The position numbers and the translations under genes are program-made. DNA of 6,267 bases from the NCBI GenBank assembly GCA_030667885.1, contig DAOUVA010000280.1, forward strand, positions 1 through 6,267. The letters run 5' to 3'. This document shows, in pieces, positions 1 through 5,696 of this stretch (its first letter is position 1; each line of letters begins with the position of its first letter). The stretch is from Phycisphaerae bacterium (GTDB taxonomy: Bacteria > Planctomycetota > Phycisphaerae > Sedimentisphaerales > Anaerobacaceae). The notes below the pieces were generated by a model, which searched no databases, was not told where the DNA came from, and saw nothing but the letters and a program-made list of their open reading frames with translations.

Positions 1-144
1 ATCAACATTAATTTTAAGCGCTTCAGCTAAGTCACTGTAATCAAATCCTTGCTTTTCGGACTCAGCAGCTGAAGTATGTGAACAAAATAAACAAGACACT
101 ATGAAAAATCCCGTCAGTACACACAACCGGTAATTATTTCTCAT
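1..144 (-). CDS. N-terminus of an exported protein, possibly DUF547 family (partial, runs off window start)
   Basis: Reading the minus strand from the ATG at 144 gives 48 codons without a stop, up to the window edge, so only the N-terminus is present. It begins MRNNYRLCVLTGFF, with a positively charged start and a hydrophobic core (about residues 7-20) typical of a signal peptide. Cleavage could be type I after the TSA at residues 24-26. Alternatively I15-V16-S17-C18 fits a lipobox, making it a lipoprotein. An AGGAG ribosome binding site 8 nt upstream supports this start. The mature part begins AESEKQGFDYSDLAEALKIN, which resembles from memory the 'FDyS..a.lLk.yV' opening of DUF547 proteins, a family I recall beside arsenosugar genes. 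That assignment is tentative because the diagnostic region lies outside the window. It is probably the last operon member, now separated from arsS by a palindromic insertion. Confidence 0.7.
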   Translation of the reverse strand, partial: MRNNYRLCVLTGFFIVSCLFCSHTSAAESEKQGFDYSDLAEALKINVD

Positions 145-152
145 GTGTATAT

Positions 153-157
153 CTCCT
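153..157 (-). promoter_or_regulatory. Ribosome binding site of the exported-protein gene
   Basis: The minus strand reads AGGAG, then 8 nt, then the ATG at 144. This is a strong Shine-Dalgarno match at good spacing. It is the main reason for accepting this short truncated frame as a real gene. Confidence 0.75.
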
Positions 158-178
158 ATGTCAGGTCTCAATTACTGC

Positions 179-363
179 TTAAGGGAACCTCAAAAAATCC
201 ATTTTTACTGCGAACGGCTGCAATCTCCTCCGGCGGCGTTGTCAGGCCAAAATTCGTCCTCGATATAGCTTTGGCTATACCTGCGGCGATTTTGACCTTC
301 CGCCTTGCCGGAGAATATTTCGCACGTTCTCGTGACAAAAGCAATTTTTAGAGACTCCCTTAA
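179..363. mobile_element. 185 bp palindromic MITE-like element
   Basis: The stretch starts TTAAGGGAACCTC and ends GAGACTCCCTTAA, giving imperfect terminal inverted repeats (TTAAGGGA..CTC.AAAAAT on both ends). The pairing continues inward: CTCCGGC, a GTCA/GGCCAAAAT-type block and TATAGC on the left each have partners on the right. The centre is a perfect TATAGC-TTTG-GCTATA hairpin at 264-279, at the midpoint of the element. The whole unit could therefore fold into one long stem with arms of about 90 nt. It holds no credible gene. Size, terminal repeats and symmetry fit a miniature inverted-repeat transposable element or a large REP-like palindrome. TTAA at both tips may be the target site, but a duplication cannot be separated from the repeat itself. 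It leaves only 13 nt after the arsS stop and 34 nt before the next ATG. As RNA it could end or attenuate transcription, although there is no classic stem plus U-run at its edge. Multi-copy status cannot be judged from this window. Confidence 0.7.
264..279. repeat. Perfect central hairpin of the palindromic element
   Basis: TATAGC and GCTATA flank a TTTG loop. The perfect 6 bp stem sits at the exact symmetry centre of the 179-363 element, which shows that the outer inverted repeats belong to one palindrome and are not a chance match. Confidence 0.8.
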
Positions 364-376
364 TTTATTGCCGGCT

Positions 377-1342
377 TTACTTAACGAGCGAACCTGTGCA
401 GCTCGAACCCGCTCCTGCAGTACAGCAAAAGCAATGCTCGCCGGTTATTATCTCAATTCCTTCGGTAAGAATATCATCGAGTTGTTCAATGGACAGGCTG
501 TTTCCTGCTGCATCAATAATCGGCAATCCCAGTGCCTGGTTAAAATCACAGTTGTAGAGCATTCCCAGGTAGTCGATACTCACGAGATTACGGCACATAA
601 TATTTTCAGCGGCTTTTGTATTGAAGTTCTCGGCCAGCATCTGCAGATATTCTTTGAGCCGACCGTTTGCTTCCAGATACTGTCTGAACCGGCCTATAGG
701 CGCATTAATTATAGTAAAAAGATTGTTGAACATAATTCCATATTTGTTGTTGAGCTCTCTTTTGTAATCGGCTTCGAGCTGTTCCTGTGGCCCGGGGAGA
801 AAATCTCCGCCCGGATTATAAACCAGATTCAACTTCGGACCCTCGTCAGAGCCATAGCTTAGATTATTTAACAGCTTGAGAGCCTTTACGCTTTTTTCGA
901 AAACACCTTCACCACGCTGCTTGTCCACATTTACTGGTGTGTAACAAGGCAGCGAGCTGATAACCACTACTTTATGCTCCTGATACCATCGTGGGATCCA
1001 CTCTAATCCGGGCTCGAAAAACACGGTAAGATTCGTCCGCACCATAAGGGGTGATGCAAATTCGTGAATATTCTCAACGAAGAATTTGAAATCGGGATTG
1101 AGTTCCGGACAGCCGCCTGTTAAATCAATGCACAAGCCCGGGTGATTTTGCAGAAAGTTGATAATCTTTTCCATAACCGATTTCGACATTATTCTCTGGC
1201 CCTGCGGCCCGGCCTGAACATGACAATGGGCGCAACTTTGATTGCATCGATTGCCCAGGTTAATCTGCAATGTCGATAGCCGATTAAACCGCAATAATTG
1301 TGCGCTGGTGCTTTCAAGTTCTTTCTTGAAATTCGGAATCAT
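377..1342 (-). CDS. arsS: Arsenosugar biosynthesis radical SAM protein ArsS
   Basis: This is a radical SAM enzyme with a C-terminal Cys-rich domain (TIGR04167/DUF3641 type). Characterised ArsS proteins join the 5'-deoxyadenosyl group of SAM to dimethylated arsenic, making a precursor of arsenosugars. In the 321-residue protein (start at 1342) the [4Fe-4S] motif CNQSCAHC has cysteines at 33, 37 and 40. A glycine-rich SAM-contact segment, TGGCPELNP, lies near 75-83. The DUF3641 signature CRNLVSIDYLG...YNCDFNQALG spans about 250-272, and the terminal motif HCFCCTAGAGSSC lies at 303-315. An in-frame ATG at 1357 would add five residues but has no ribosome binding site. The ATG at 1342 is preceded by GAAGGA with 6 nt spacing, so it is preferred. 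Oddities: the FCC and GCPE cysteines replace residues I recall as Gly and Ala in most relatives. Length is normal for the family and the protein is cytoplasmic. It is the downstream partner of arsM, with the phosphatase between them. Confidence 0.92.
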   Translation of the reverse strand: MIPNFKKELESTSAQLLRFNRLSTLQINLGNRCNQSCAHCHVQAGPQGQRIMSKSVMEKIINFLQNHPGLCIDLTGGCPELNPDFKFFVENIHEFASPLMVRTNLTVFFEPGLEWIPRWYQEHKVVVISSLPCYTPVNVDKQRGEGVFEKSVKALKLLNNLSYGSDEGPKLNLVYNPGGDFLPGPQEQLEADYKRELNNKYGIMFNNLFTIINAPIGRFRQYLEANGRLKEYLQMLAENFNTKAAENIMCRNLVSIDYLGMLYNCDFNQALGLPIIDAAGNSLSIEQLDDILTEGIEIITGEHCFCCTAGAGSSCTGSLVK

Positions 1343-1348
1343 CCAAGT

Positions 1349-1354
1349 TCCTTC
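1349..1354 (-). promoter_or_regulatory. Ribosome binding site that sets the arsS start
   Basis: The minus strand reads ATG(1357)-GAAGGA-ACTTGG-ATG(1342). GAAGGA is a good Shine-Dalgarno element 6 nt before the second ATG, while nothing comparable precedes the first. This favours initiation at 1342. Confidence 0.6.
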
Positions 1355-1373
1355 CATATACTATTGCTTGCAA

Positions 1374-2975
1374 TCAGGATAAATCAGAGTTGATTTTCTG
1401 GTTAACTTTTTTAATTCGAAAGGCCAAAATGGTACGGTCGTCCCCGGGTTTGGCATCTTTTGAAAAGAGTTCTATTTCTTCGACAATCGAATTAACCAGC
1501 TCTTCGGCAGAACTGTCTCTCCGACTTTCCAGGAATTTCTCGAACTGCTCAATACCATAATTTTCTCCATCGACATTTTGGTTCTCAATAACGCCGTCTG
1601 ATGCCATCAGAACAATGTCACCCTGATTCAAAACTTCATAGGAGGTAATTATATCTATGTCTTCCATGATTCCTAATATCATATTGCGAGCTTTGTTGAA
1701 AGAACAAATCGGCTTGATCTTTTGTCCGGAAATTAACCATGGTTCAGGATGATGTCCGCCGTTGATATAATCTAACCGGCCGGTTGATGGGTCATACAAA
1801 GTTGCGAAAACAGCACTGAAAGAGTCATCGGGTGTTAATCTGTATAAGTTTGAGTTCAGCTCCCTCATGAGGTCTTCAAGAAGTTCGCCTCTTTCCGCCC
1901 ACATATGAAAAGTTGTCTTTATTATCGCGGTTATGAAAGCTGCCGCCATTCCATGTCCGCATACGTCACTGAACAGAATTGCTATCCTGTCTTCTTTTGT
2001 CTTTTTTACATCAAAGTAGTCGCCGCCCACTTCTACCGCCGGGATAAAACAACTCGCCCAGTCAATTTTGTCCTTAAAAGGCATATTCGCAACATTCGGG
2101 AGAAATTTCTCCTGTACAAGTCTTGCCCTGCCGATGTCTGCCTGTATCTGGGCGGTGTATTGTTCCAACTGCTTATTGGTTTTTGTTAAATTGTATGCCT
2201 TCTCCTCGTTGTCGTATTCGATACTGCCGACAACCATAAAAAGGATATATATCAGACCAAACAGCAATGCCGAAGTCAGGCTGATGATTAGCAAAAGATA
2301 AAACTGATTGGAAACAACTGCGTAAATAATGCTTGGACTCGCGAAAAGAATCATTGCAAGTAAAGCGTATCTGGGTGCTGCGTGGAATAACGTTCTGTGG
2401 TCACTAAAGTTTCTGTTTCTTCTTTCGAACCAGTGGACAACGTTGCTGAATTGAAGAGTGCAATAGCTGTAAGATATCTGGAGTGTCCGATTTTGAATAC
2501 AAGTACTTGTACAAGCCAGATGCACACCATGTGAATTAAATAAGTGGTGGATGGCTCCCCTGAGAATTTGCCCGGAGTTATGTTTCCTAATCTTTTGTTT
2601 ATAATAATAAAGGAAACTTATTACATCCTCAATCTGATTCCTTTCCAGACGAGTATCCAGCCTTATGTTTTCAATGTCGATTGATTTCAGGAACGCCCAC
2701 AATTCTTGAAAACGGTCAAGTTTGTGAGGGTATTTCTTTACTCCGATACGCAGAGATTCGACAACAGCGTTACTATCCAGATTTATGAATATAGTATTTT
2801 GATTTTCATTATTAGCTATTGAGGCGGCTTCGAATTCCAGCCAGCTTCCAAAACCCTGAATATCTCCCCACAACAGCTTTCGATGCAGGATTAAAACACA
2901 GAGCCTGTTTCGTATAAGATTGCCAAGTGCTGATGGCATTCCTTCGACTTCTATGTTATCGTTATTCGATGTCAT
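1374..2975 (-). CDS. Membrane-anchored SpoIIE/PP2C-type serine phosphatase
   Basis: A 533-residue protein. Residues about 293-521 form a SpoIIE/RsbU-type PP2C phosphatase domain, a metal-dependent phosphoserine/threonine phosphatase. Its metal and catalytic motifs are present: GGDYFD (317-322), SDVCGHG (336-342), NGGHHPEPW (405-413), ASDGVIE (458-464) and GDDRT (511-515). Two hydrophobic helices (about 203-222 and 225-250) form a tight membrane hairpin, which would put both ends in the cytoplasm. Residues about 250-292 look like a signalling coiled coil. The N-terminal 200 residues match no domain I can name with confidence; the stretch IENIRLDTRLERNQIEDVIS recalls small helical domains ahead of signalling outputs. 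A Cys cluster (C155, C159, C172) lies just before the membrane. Such phosphatases usually act on anti-sigma-factor antagonists, but no partner is visible here. It lies 24 nt after arsM and just before arsS. Its own ribosome binding site is poor, so translation may depend on arsM. It is unlikely to be sporulation SpoIIE itself. Confidence 0.93.
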   Translation of the reverse strand: MTSNNDNIEVEGMPSALGNLIRNRLCVLILHRKLLWGDIQGFGSWLEFEAASIANNENQNTIFINLDSNAVVESLRIGVKKYPHKLDRFQELWAFLKSIDIENIRLDTRLERNQIEDVISFLYYYKQKIRKHNSGQILRGAIHHLFNSHGVHLACTSTCIQNRTLQISYSYCTLQFSNVVHWFERRNRNFSDHRTLFHAAPRYALLAMILFASPSIIYAVVSNQFYLLLIISLTSALLFGLIYILFMVVGSIEYDNEEKAYNLTKTNKQLEQYTAQIQADIGRARLVQEKFLPNVANMPFKDKIDWASCFIPAVEVGGDYFDVKKTKEDRIAILFSDVCGHGMAAAFITAIIKTTFHMWAERGELLEDLMRELNSNLYRLTPDDSFSAVFATLYDPSTGRLDYINGGHHPEPWLISGQKIKPICSFNKARNMILGIMEDIDIITSYEVLNQGDIVLMASDGVIENQNVDGENYGIEQFEKFLESRRDSSAEELVNSIVEEIELFSKDAKPGDDRTILAFRIKKVNQKINSDLS

Positions 2976-2999
2976 ATCTGAACCAGCATTAAAGCATTT

Positions 3000-4067
3000 T
3001 CAGCAACAGCTTGAGGAGTTGTTAGCCTCTTTCGTTTCAACCGGACTTTGGCTTCGAAATGCCCCGAAATGCTCTTCGAAGCTGCCCATAATCTGAAAAT
3101 ATTGTTTGAATCTTGTCCCGAAAAGCATAATGGCGGTATTGCCGCATACCCTCTCGGGTTTGTTCTTATAAAATACTTGCCCTTCGTCAAGCTCAAATAT
3201 GAAAGGCGACTCGGGCATTTGGCCGTTGTAAACGGCAATGTGGCCGTAATCCTCAAAGGCATCCTCCAAATCCATAAGCTTCCATATACGGTAGGTGATT
3301 GAATAAAACTGTATGTTTCCGACCATATCCTTGATTTTAGGATTATGTATATTGATAAGTTTTCTGGTAACGATTCTCGGATCGGCGAATCCGGCCTTTT
3401 TCGCTATTCTCTCAAAGTCTCTGTAATACAGTGCTCCGCCCAGGCATTCACCCCGCAGGACCGGGTCACGAGTAATGGAATTCGGTACTCGCCTGTCGGC
3501 GTAAACATCCGAGAAATACATCTCACCACCGAATTTTAAGGCTTCATATACCTTCTGCAAAATAATCTCTTTGTCTTCGGCCAGATTTATAACACAGTTT
3601 GAAGTTACCACGTCCAGTGACTCTTTCTCGAAGTGTTTGCTTAGATTTTCAATATATTCGTAGATAAATTTCGTATTGGGTTTACTGTAGCCGAATGCTT
3701 CGGTTTGCTTATCAACGTATTTTCGGGCGACCGCTATCTGATTTTCGGTCATGTCAATACCGTAAATGAATCCTTTTGGCCCGACAAGTTTTGACATGAC
3801 GTAGCAATCTCTTCCTGTTCCACAGCCAAGGTCAAGAATTTTCAAGCCCTCTATGCACAGTGGAACAGGAGAGCCGCAGCCGTAATATTTGCTTTTAATC
3901 TCGTTCTCAATTAACGGCAGGACTTTCTTGATATGGACAGGCAGCGCATCTGCGGTGCAGCAGGCGTCGGTTTTCAAATCAGACGTTTTCTGAACCACCT
4001 TTCCATAGTATTTTTTCACAGTATCATATTGCGGGTTGGGTTGCAGCACATCGTTTTTTGTATCCAT
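3000..4067 (-). CDS. arsM: Arsenite S-adenosylmethyltransferase ArsM
   Basis: A 355-residue class I SAM-dependent methyltransferase that methylates As(III) in steps to methyl- and dimethylarsenite. The SAM site is DLGCGTG (79-85), with an acidic strand end at GIDMT (103-107). The four cysteines known to matter in ArsM enzymes are all placed as expected: C36 or C37 in DLKTDACC, C64 in YYGCG, C158 in SNCVINL and C208 in GECLGGAL. The opening YYGKVVQKTSDLKT (residues 20-33) is also typical. The C-terminal half matches the ArsM-specific extension, and the protein ends in SSSCC, a thiol pair like those at the end of several ArsM proteins. The start overlaps the glycosyltransferase stop as TAATG, and GGAG lies 9 nt upstream, so start choice and translational coupling are well supported. 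The next gene begins 24 nt after the TGA and in the same frame. In this cluster ArsM supplies dimethylated arsenic to ArsS. Confidence 0.94.
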   Translation of the reverse strand: MDTKNDVLQPNPQYDTVKKYYGKVVQKTSDLKTDACCTADALPVHIKKVLPLIENEIKSKYYGCGSPVPLCIEGLKILDLGCGTGRDCYVMSKLVGPKGFIYGIDMTENQIAVARKYVDKQTEAFGYSKPNTKFIYEYIENLSKHFEKESLDVVTSNCVINLAEDKEIILQKVYEALKFGGEMYFSDVYADRRVPNSITRDPVLRGECLGGALYYRDFERIAKKAGFADPRIVTRKLINIHNPKIKDMVGNIQFYSITYRIWKLMDLEDAFEDYGHIAVYNGQMPESPFIFELDEGQVFYKNKPERVCGNTAIMLFGTRFKQYFQIMGSFEEHFGAFRSQSPVETKEANNSSSCC

Positions 4068-4783
4068 TAAGAACGTCTCCAGTAATATTTTGCAAGTCTG
4101 TGGGGGCTTATGCCCAGATAGAACAATCGCAGTAATATCTGGTTTCTTATAGTAGTATAAAGGGCTCCATCACTTTCCCATCTTCTCGCGGAAGTAGTTA
4201 CTTTATCAGGTAATATAACAATCTTTTTTATATCTTTCTTTATACGCAGCATCAGATCAACGTCTTCCATTAACGGGATTTCTTTAAATCCGCCGATTTG
4301 GTCGAAATATTTCTCCCTTATGAAAATCGCCTGGTCTCCATAAGGTATTCTGTTCCAGCGGGAACGAAGGCTGGCACGAACTGAGATGTATTTCAGAAAG
4401 AGCCTGTCCGAATCTATCTTAAGATCAAAAGCTCCTCCGACGTAATCCCGGTCATGTAAGGCTTGGTTTATTTTACCCAAAGCGTTGCCCGGCAGTGTTG
4501 TATCTGCGTGCAGGAAGATAAGTATTTCTCCGCATGCAGCTGCGGCGCCGGCATTCATTTGTTTGCCCCGGCCTTTGTCGGATGTGATGGCTGTGACATC
4601 CTTGTCCTGAATAGTTCCGACTGTACTGCCTTGCGGGTCACCATCAACGACGATTATTTCGTAAGAAGATTCAGGATTCTGTTTCCGCAGGTGCTCTATA
4701 AGTGAATTTATTTGACCGGCTTCATTTAGAACAGGGATTATGAATGAAAAGTCGTATTGGTTTGGTCCTTGTTGTTTGCTCAT
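4067..4783 (-). CDS. Family 2 glycosyltransferase, rSAM/selenodomain-associated transferase 2 type
   Basis: A 238-residue GT-A fold glycosyltransferase of the TIGR04283 type, a family named for its co-occurrence with the radical SAM/Cys-rich (ArsS) family. Visible motifs are the N-terminal nucleotide-binding strand FSFIIPVLNE (12-21), VVDGDPQG (45-52), GRGKQMNAG (71-79), the metal/nucleotide-sugar motif FLHADTT (90-96), GGAFDL (116-121), IPYGDQAIF (146-154) and the acceptor-side GGF..IPLMEDVDL (164-177). There is no clear transmembrane segment, and length is normal for this short family. Sugar donor and acceptor are unknown. By context it may modify an arsenic-containing nucleoside or a related product, but that is inference. 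Its only nearby Shine-Dalgarno-like stretch (AAAGGA) is far from the ATG, at about 18 nt, so initiation may be weak or coupled to korB. Its stop codon overlaps the arsM start by one base. Confidence 0.9.
   Translation of the reverse strand: MSKQQGPNQYDFSFIIPVLNEAGQINSLIEHLRKQNPESSYEIIVVDGDPQGSTVGTIQDKDVTAITSDKGRGKQMNAGAAAACGEILIFLHADTTLPGNALGKINQALHDRDYVGGAFDLKIDSDRLFLKYISVRASLRSRWNRIPYGDQAIFIREKYFDQIGGFKEIPLMEDVDLMLRIKKDIKKIVILPDKVTTSARRWESDGALYTTIRNQILLRLFYLGISPHRLAKYYWRRS
4077..4080 (-). promoter_or_regulatory. Ribosome binding site of arsM, inside the end of the glycosyltransferase gene
   Basis: GGAG on the minus strand sits 9 nt before the arsM ATG, within the last codons of the upstream gene. 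Together with the TAATG stop/start overlap at 4069-4065 it points to coupled translation of the two genes. Confidence 0.65.
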
Positions 4784-4816
4784 GTGGTATTTTGTTAGGT
4801 TTCCTTTCTTCTTACT

Positions 4817-5686
4817 CTATTGAGCTATTGTGAATGTTTCAATCAGACTTTTTAATTTTCCGATATCCGGTTCGCGTTCGTATAAAGGTTTTTGATTTTC
4901 TTTATATATACCGATATTTTCTTCAAAAGTTTTTTTGTCGGGATTTATATAAAAGATTCCAAGCGGGAATGGTTTATTTTCTGTTGCTTTTTTGAATGCT
5001 TCATTCCTGTTGGACCGGTCGTGTGAATCGTCAAGATAATAGGAATTATTCTTAAACCACTCAAAAGTGTTGAGCTTGTTAAACGTTACGCAGGGCTGGA
5101 ATATATCAACCAGAGCATAGCCTTTATGCTTGATTGCTTTTTTGATAATTTCCGTTGTCTGCTCTGCGTTGCCGGAGAAAGCCCTTGCGACAAAAGAGGC
5201 ATCCAGAGCAATAGCAACCGCGAGCGGATTGAACGGCTCAAGGAACACGCCGCCGACCTGTACCGGCGTCTTAAAGCCTGTTTGACTTGTAGGTGATGCT
5301 TGTCCTTTTGTTAGGCCGTAAACCATATTATTATGTACAATATTTGTTATGTCCGGATTTCTGCGTATCGTATGTAAAAAGTGATTGCCGCCTTCGGCGT
5401 ACATATCACCGTCGCCGCTCTCGGCTATAACCGTAAGGGAGGGATTTGTCGCTTTTATGGCCGTTGCAGGCGGCAGGGCACGTCCGTGCAGGCCGTTGAA
5501 TACATTGGCCTTGATATAATGAGGGATTTTTGCCGCCTGGCCTATACCGGATACCATTACAAGGTTTGTCGGTTCAATTGTTAATTCAGCCAGAGCTTGT
5601 TTTAATATTTTTAGAATGGGAAAATTACCGCAACCCGGACACCATGCTATATCAATATCGTCCATATTAAATATTTCAGTCTCCAT
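4817..5686 (-). CDS. korB: 2-oxoacid:ferredoxin oxidoreductase, beta subunit
   Basis: The 289-residue thiamine-diphosphate subunit of a 2-oxoglutarate or related 2-oxoacid:ferredoxin oxidoreductase. With the alpha subunit it oxidatively decarboxylates a 2-oxoacid to an acyl-CoA and reduces ferredoxin, or runs the reverse carboxylation. The TPP/Mg motif is GDGDMYAEGGNHF (91-103) with the partner NNMVYGLTKGQASPT (119-133). The N-terminal cluster motif WCPGCGN carries C16 and C19, and C199 in DIFQPCVTFN is the late cluster ligand. The usual fourth cysteine, in SGIGC, is absent: here it reads SGIGQAAKIPHY with Q50. The protein has only three cysteines in all. SGIGQAAK is a variant I recall from other anaerobes, so this may be a subfamily trait. 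The substrate cannot be fixed from sequence, so the symbol is provisional. It starts 10 nt after korA and is 33 nt from the glycosyltransferase gene. Confidence 0.93.
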   Translation of the reverse strand: METEIFNMDDIDIAWCPGCGNFPILKILKQALAELTIEPTNLVMVSGIGQAAKIPHYIKANVFNGLHGRALPPATAIKATNPSLTVIAESGDGDMYAEGGNHFLHTIRRNPDITNIVHNNMVYGLTKGQASPTSQTGFKTPVQVGGVFLEPFNPLAVAIALDASFVARAFSGNAEQTTEIIKKAIKHKGYALVDIFQPCVTFNKLNTFEWFKNNSYYLDDSHDRSNRNEAFKKATENKPFPLGIFYINPDKKTFEENIGIYKENQKPLYEREPDIGKLKSLIETFTIAQ

Positions 5687-5696
5687 AGCTTTGTCT

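Noticed and set aside
145..351. 68-codon plus-strand open frame over the intergenic gap
   Set aside because: It is essentially a translation of the palindromic element, lacks a clear ribosome binding site and is not a recognisable protein.
305..862. 185-codon open frame on the plus strand antisense to arsS
   Set aside because: It starts inside the palindromic element and runs opposite a well-supported ArsS gene with intact family motifs. Its translation shows no recognisable domain, so it is an antisense shadow.
1355..1357. Upstream ATG as the arsS start
   Set aside because: No Shine-Dalgarno sequence precedes it, while GAAGGA is well placed for the ATG at 1342. The five-residue difference does not affect the function call.
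1360..1373. Small inverted repeat TTGC-TT-GCAA between the phosphatase and arsS as a terminator or operator
   Set aside because: The 4 bp stem is too short and has no T-run, so it is within chance expectation.
1374..2975. Phosphatase as the sporulation protein SpoIIE
   Set aside because: It has only two membrane helices instead of the roughly ten of SpoIIE, and the genomic context has no sporulation genes. Only the PP2C domain type is shared.
2972..3262. 96-codon minus-strand frame inside the end of arsM, whose stop overlaps the phosphatase start as ATGA
   Set aside because: It is out of frame with arsM over its conserved C-terminal part. The overlap looks like coupling but the translation has no family features.
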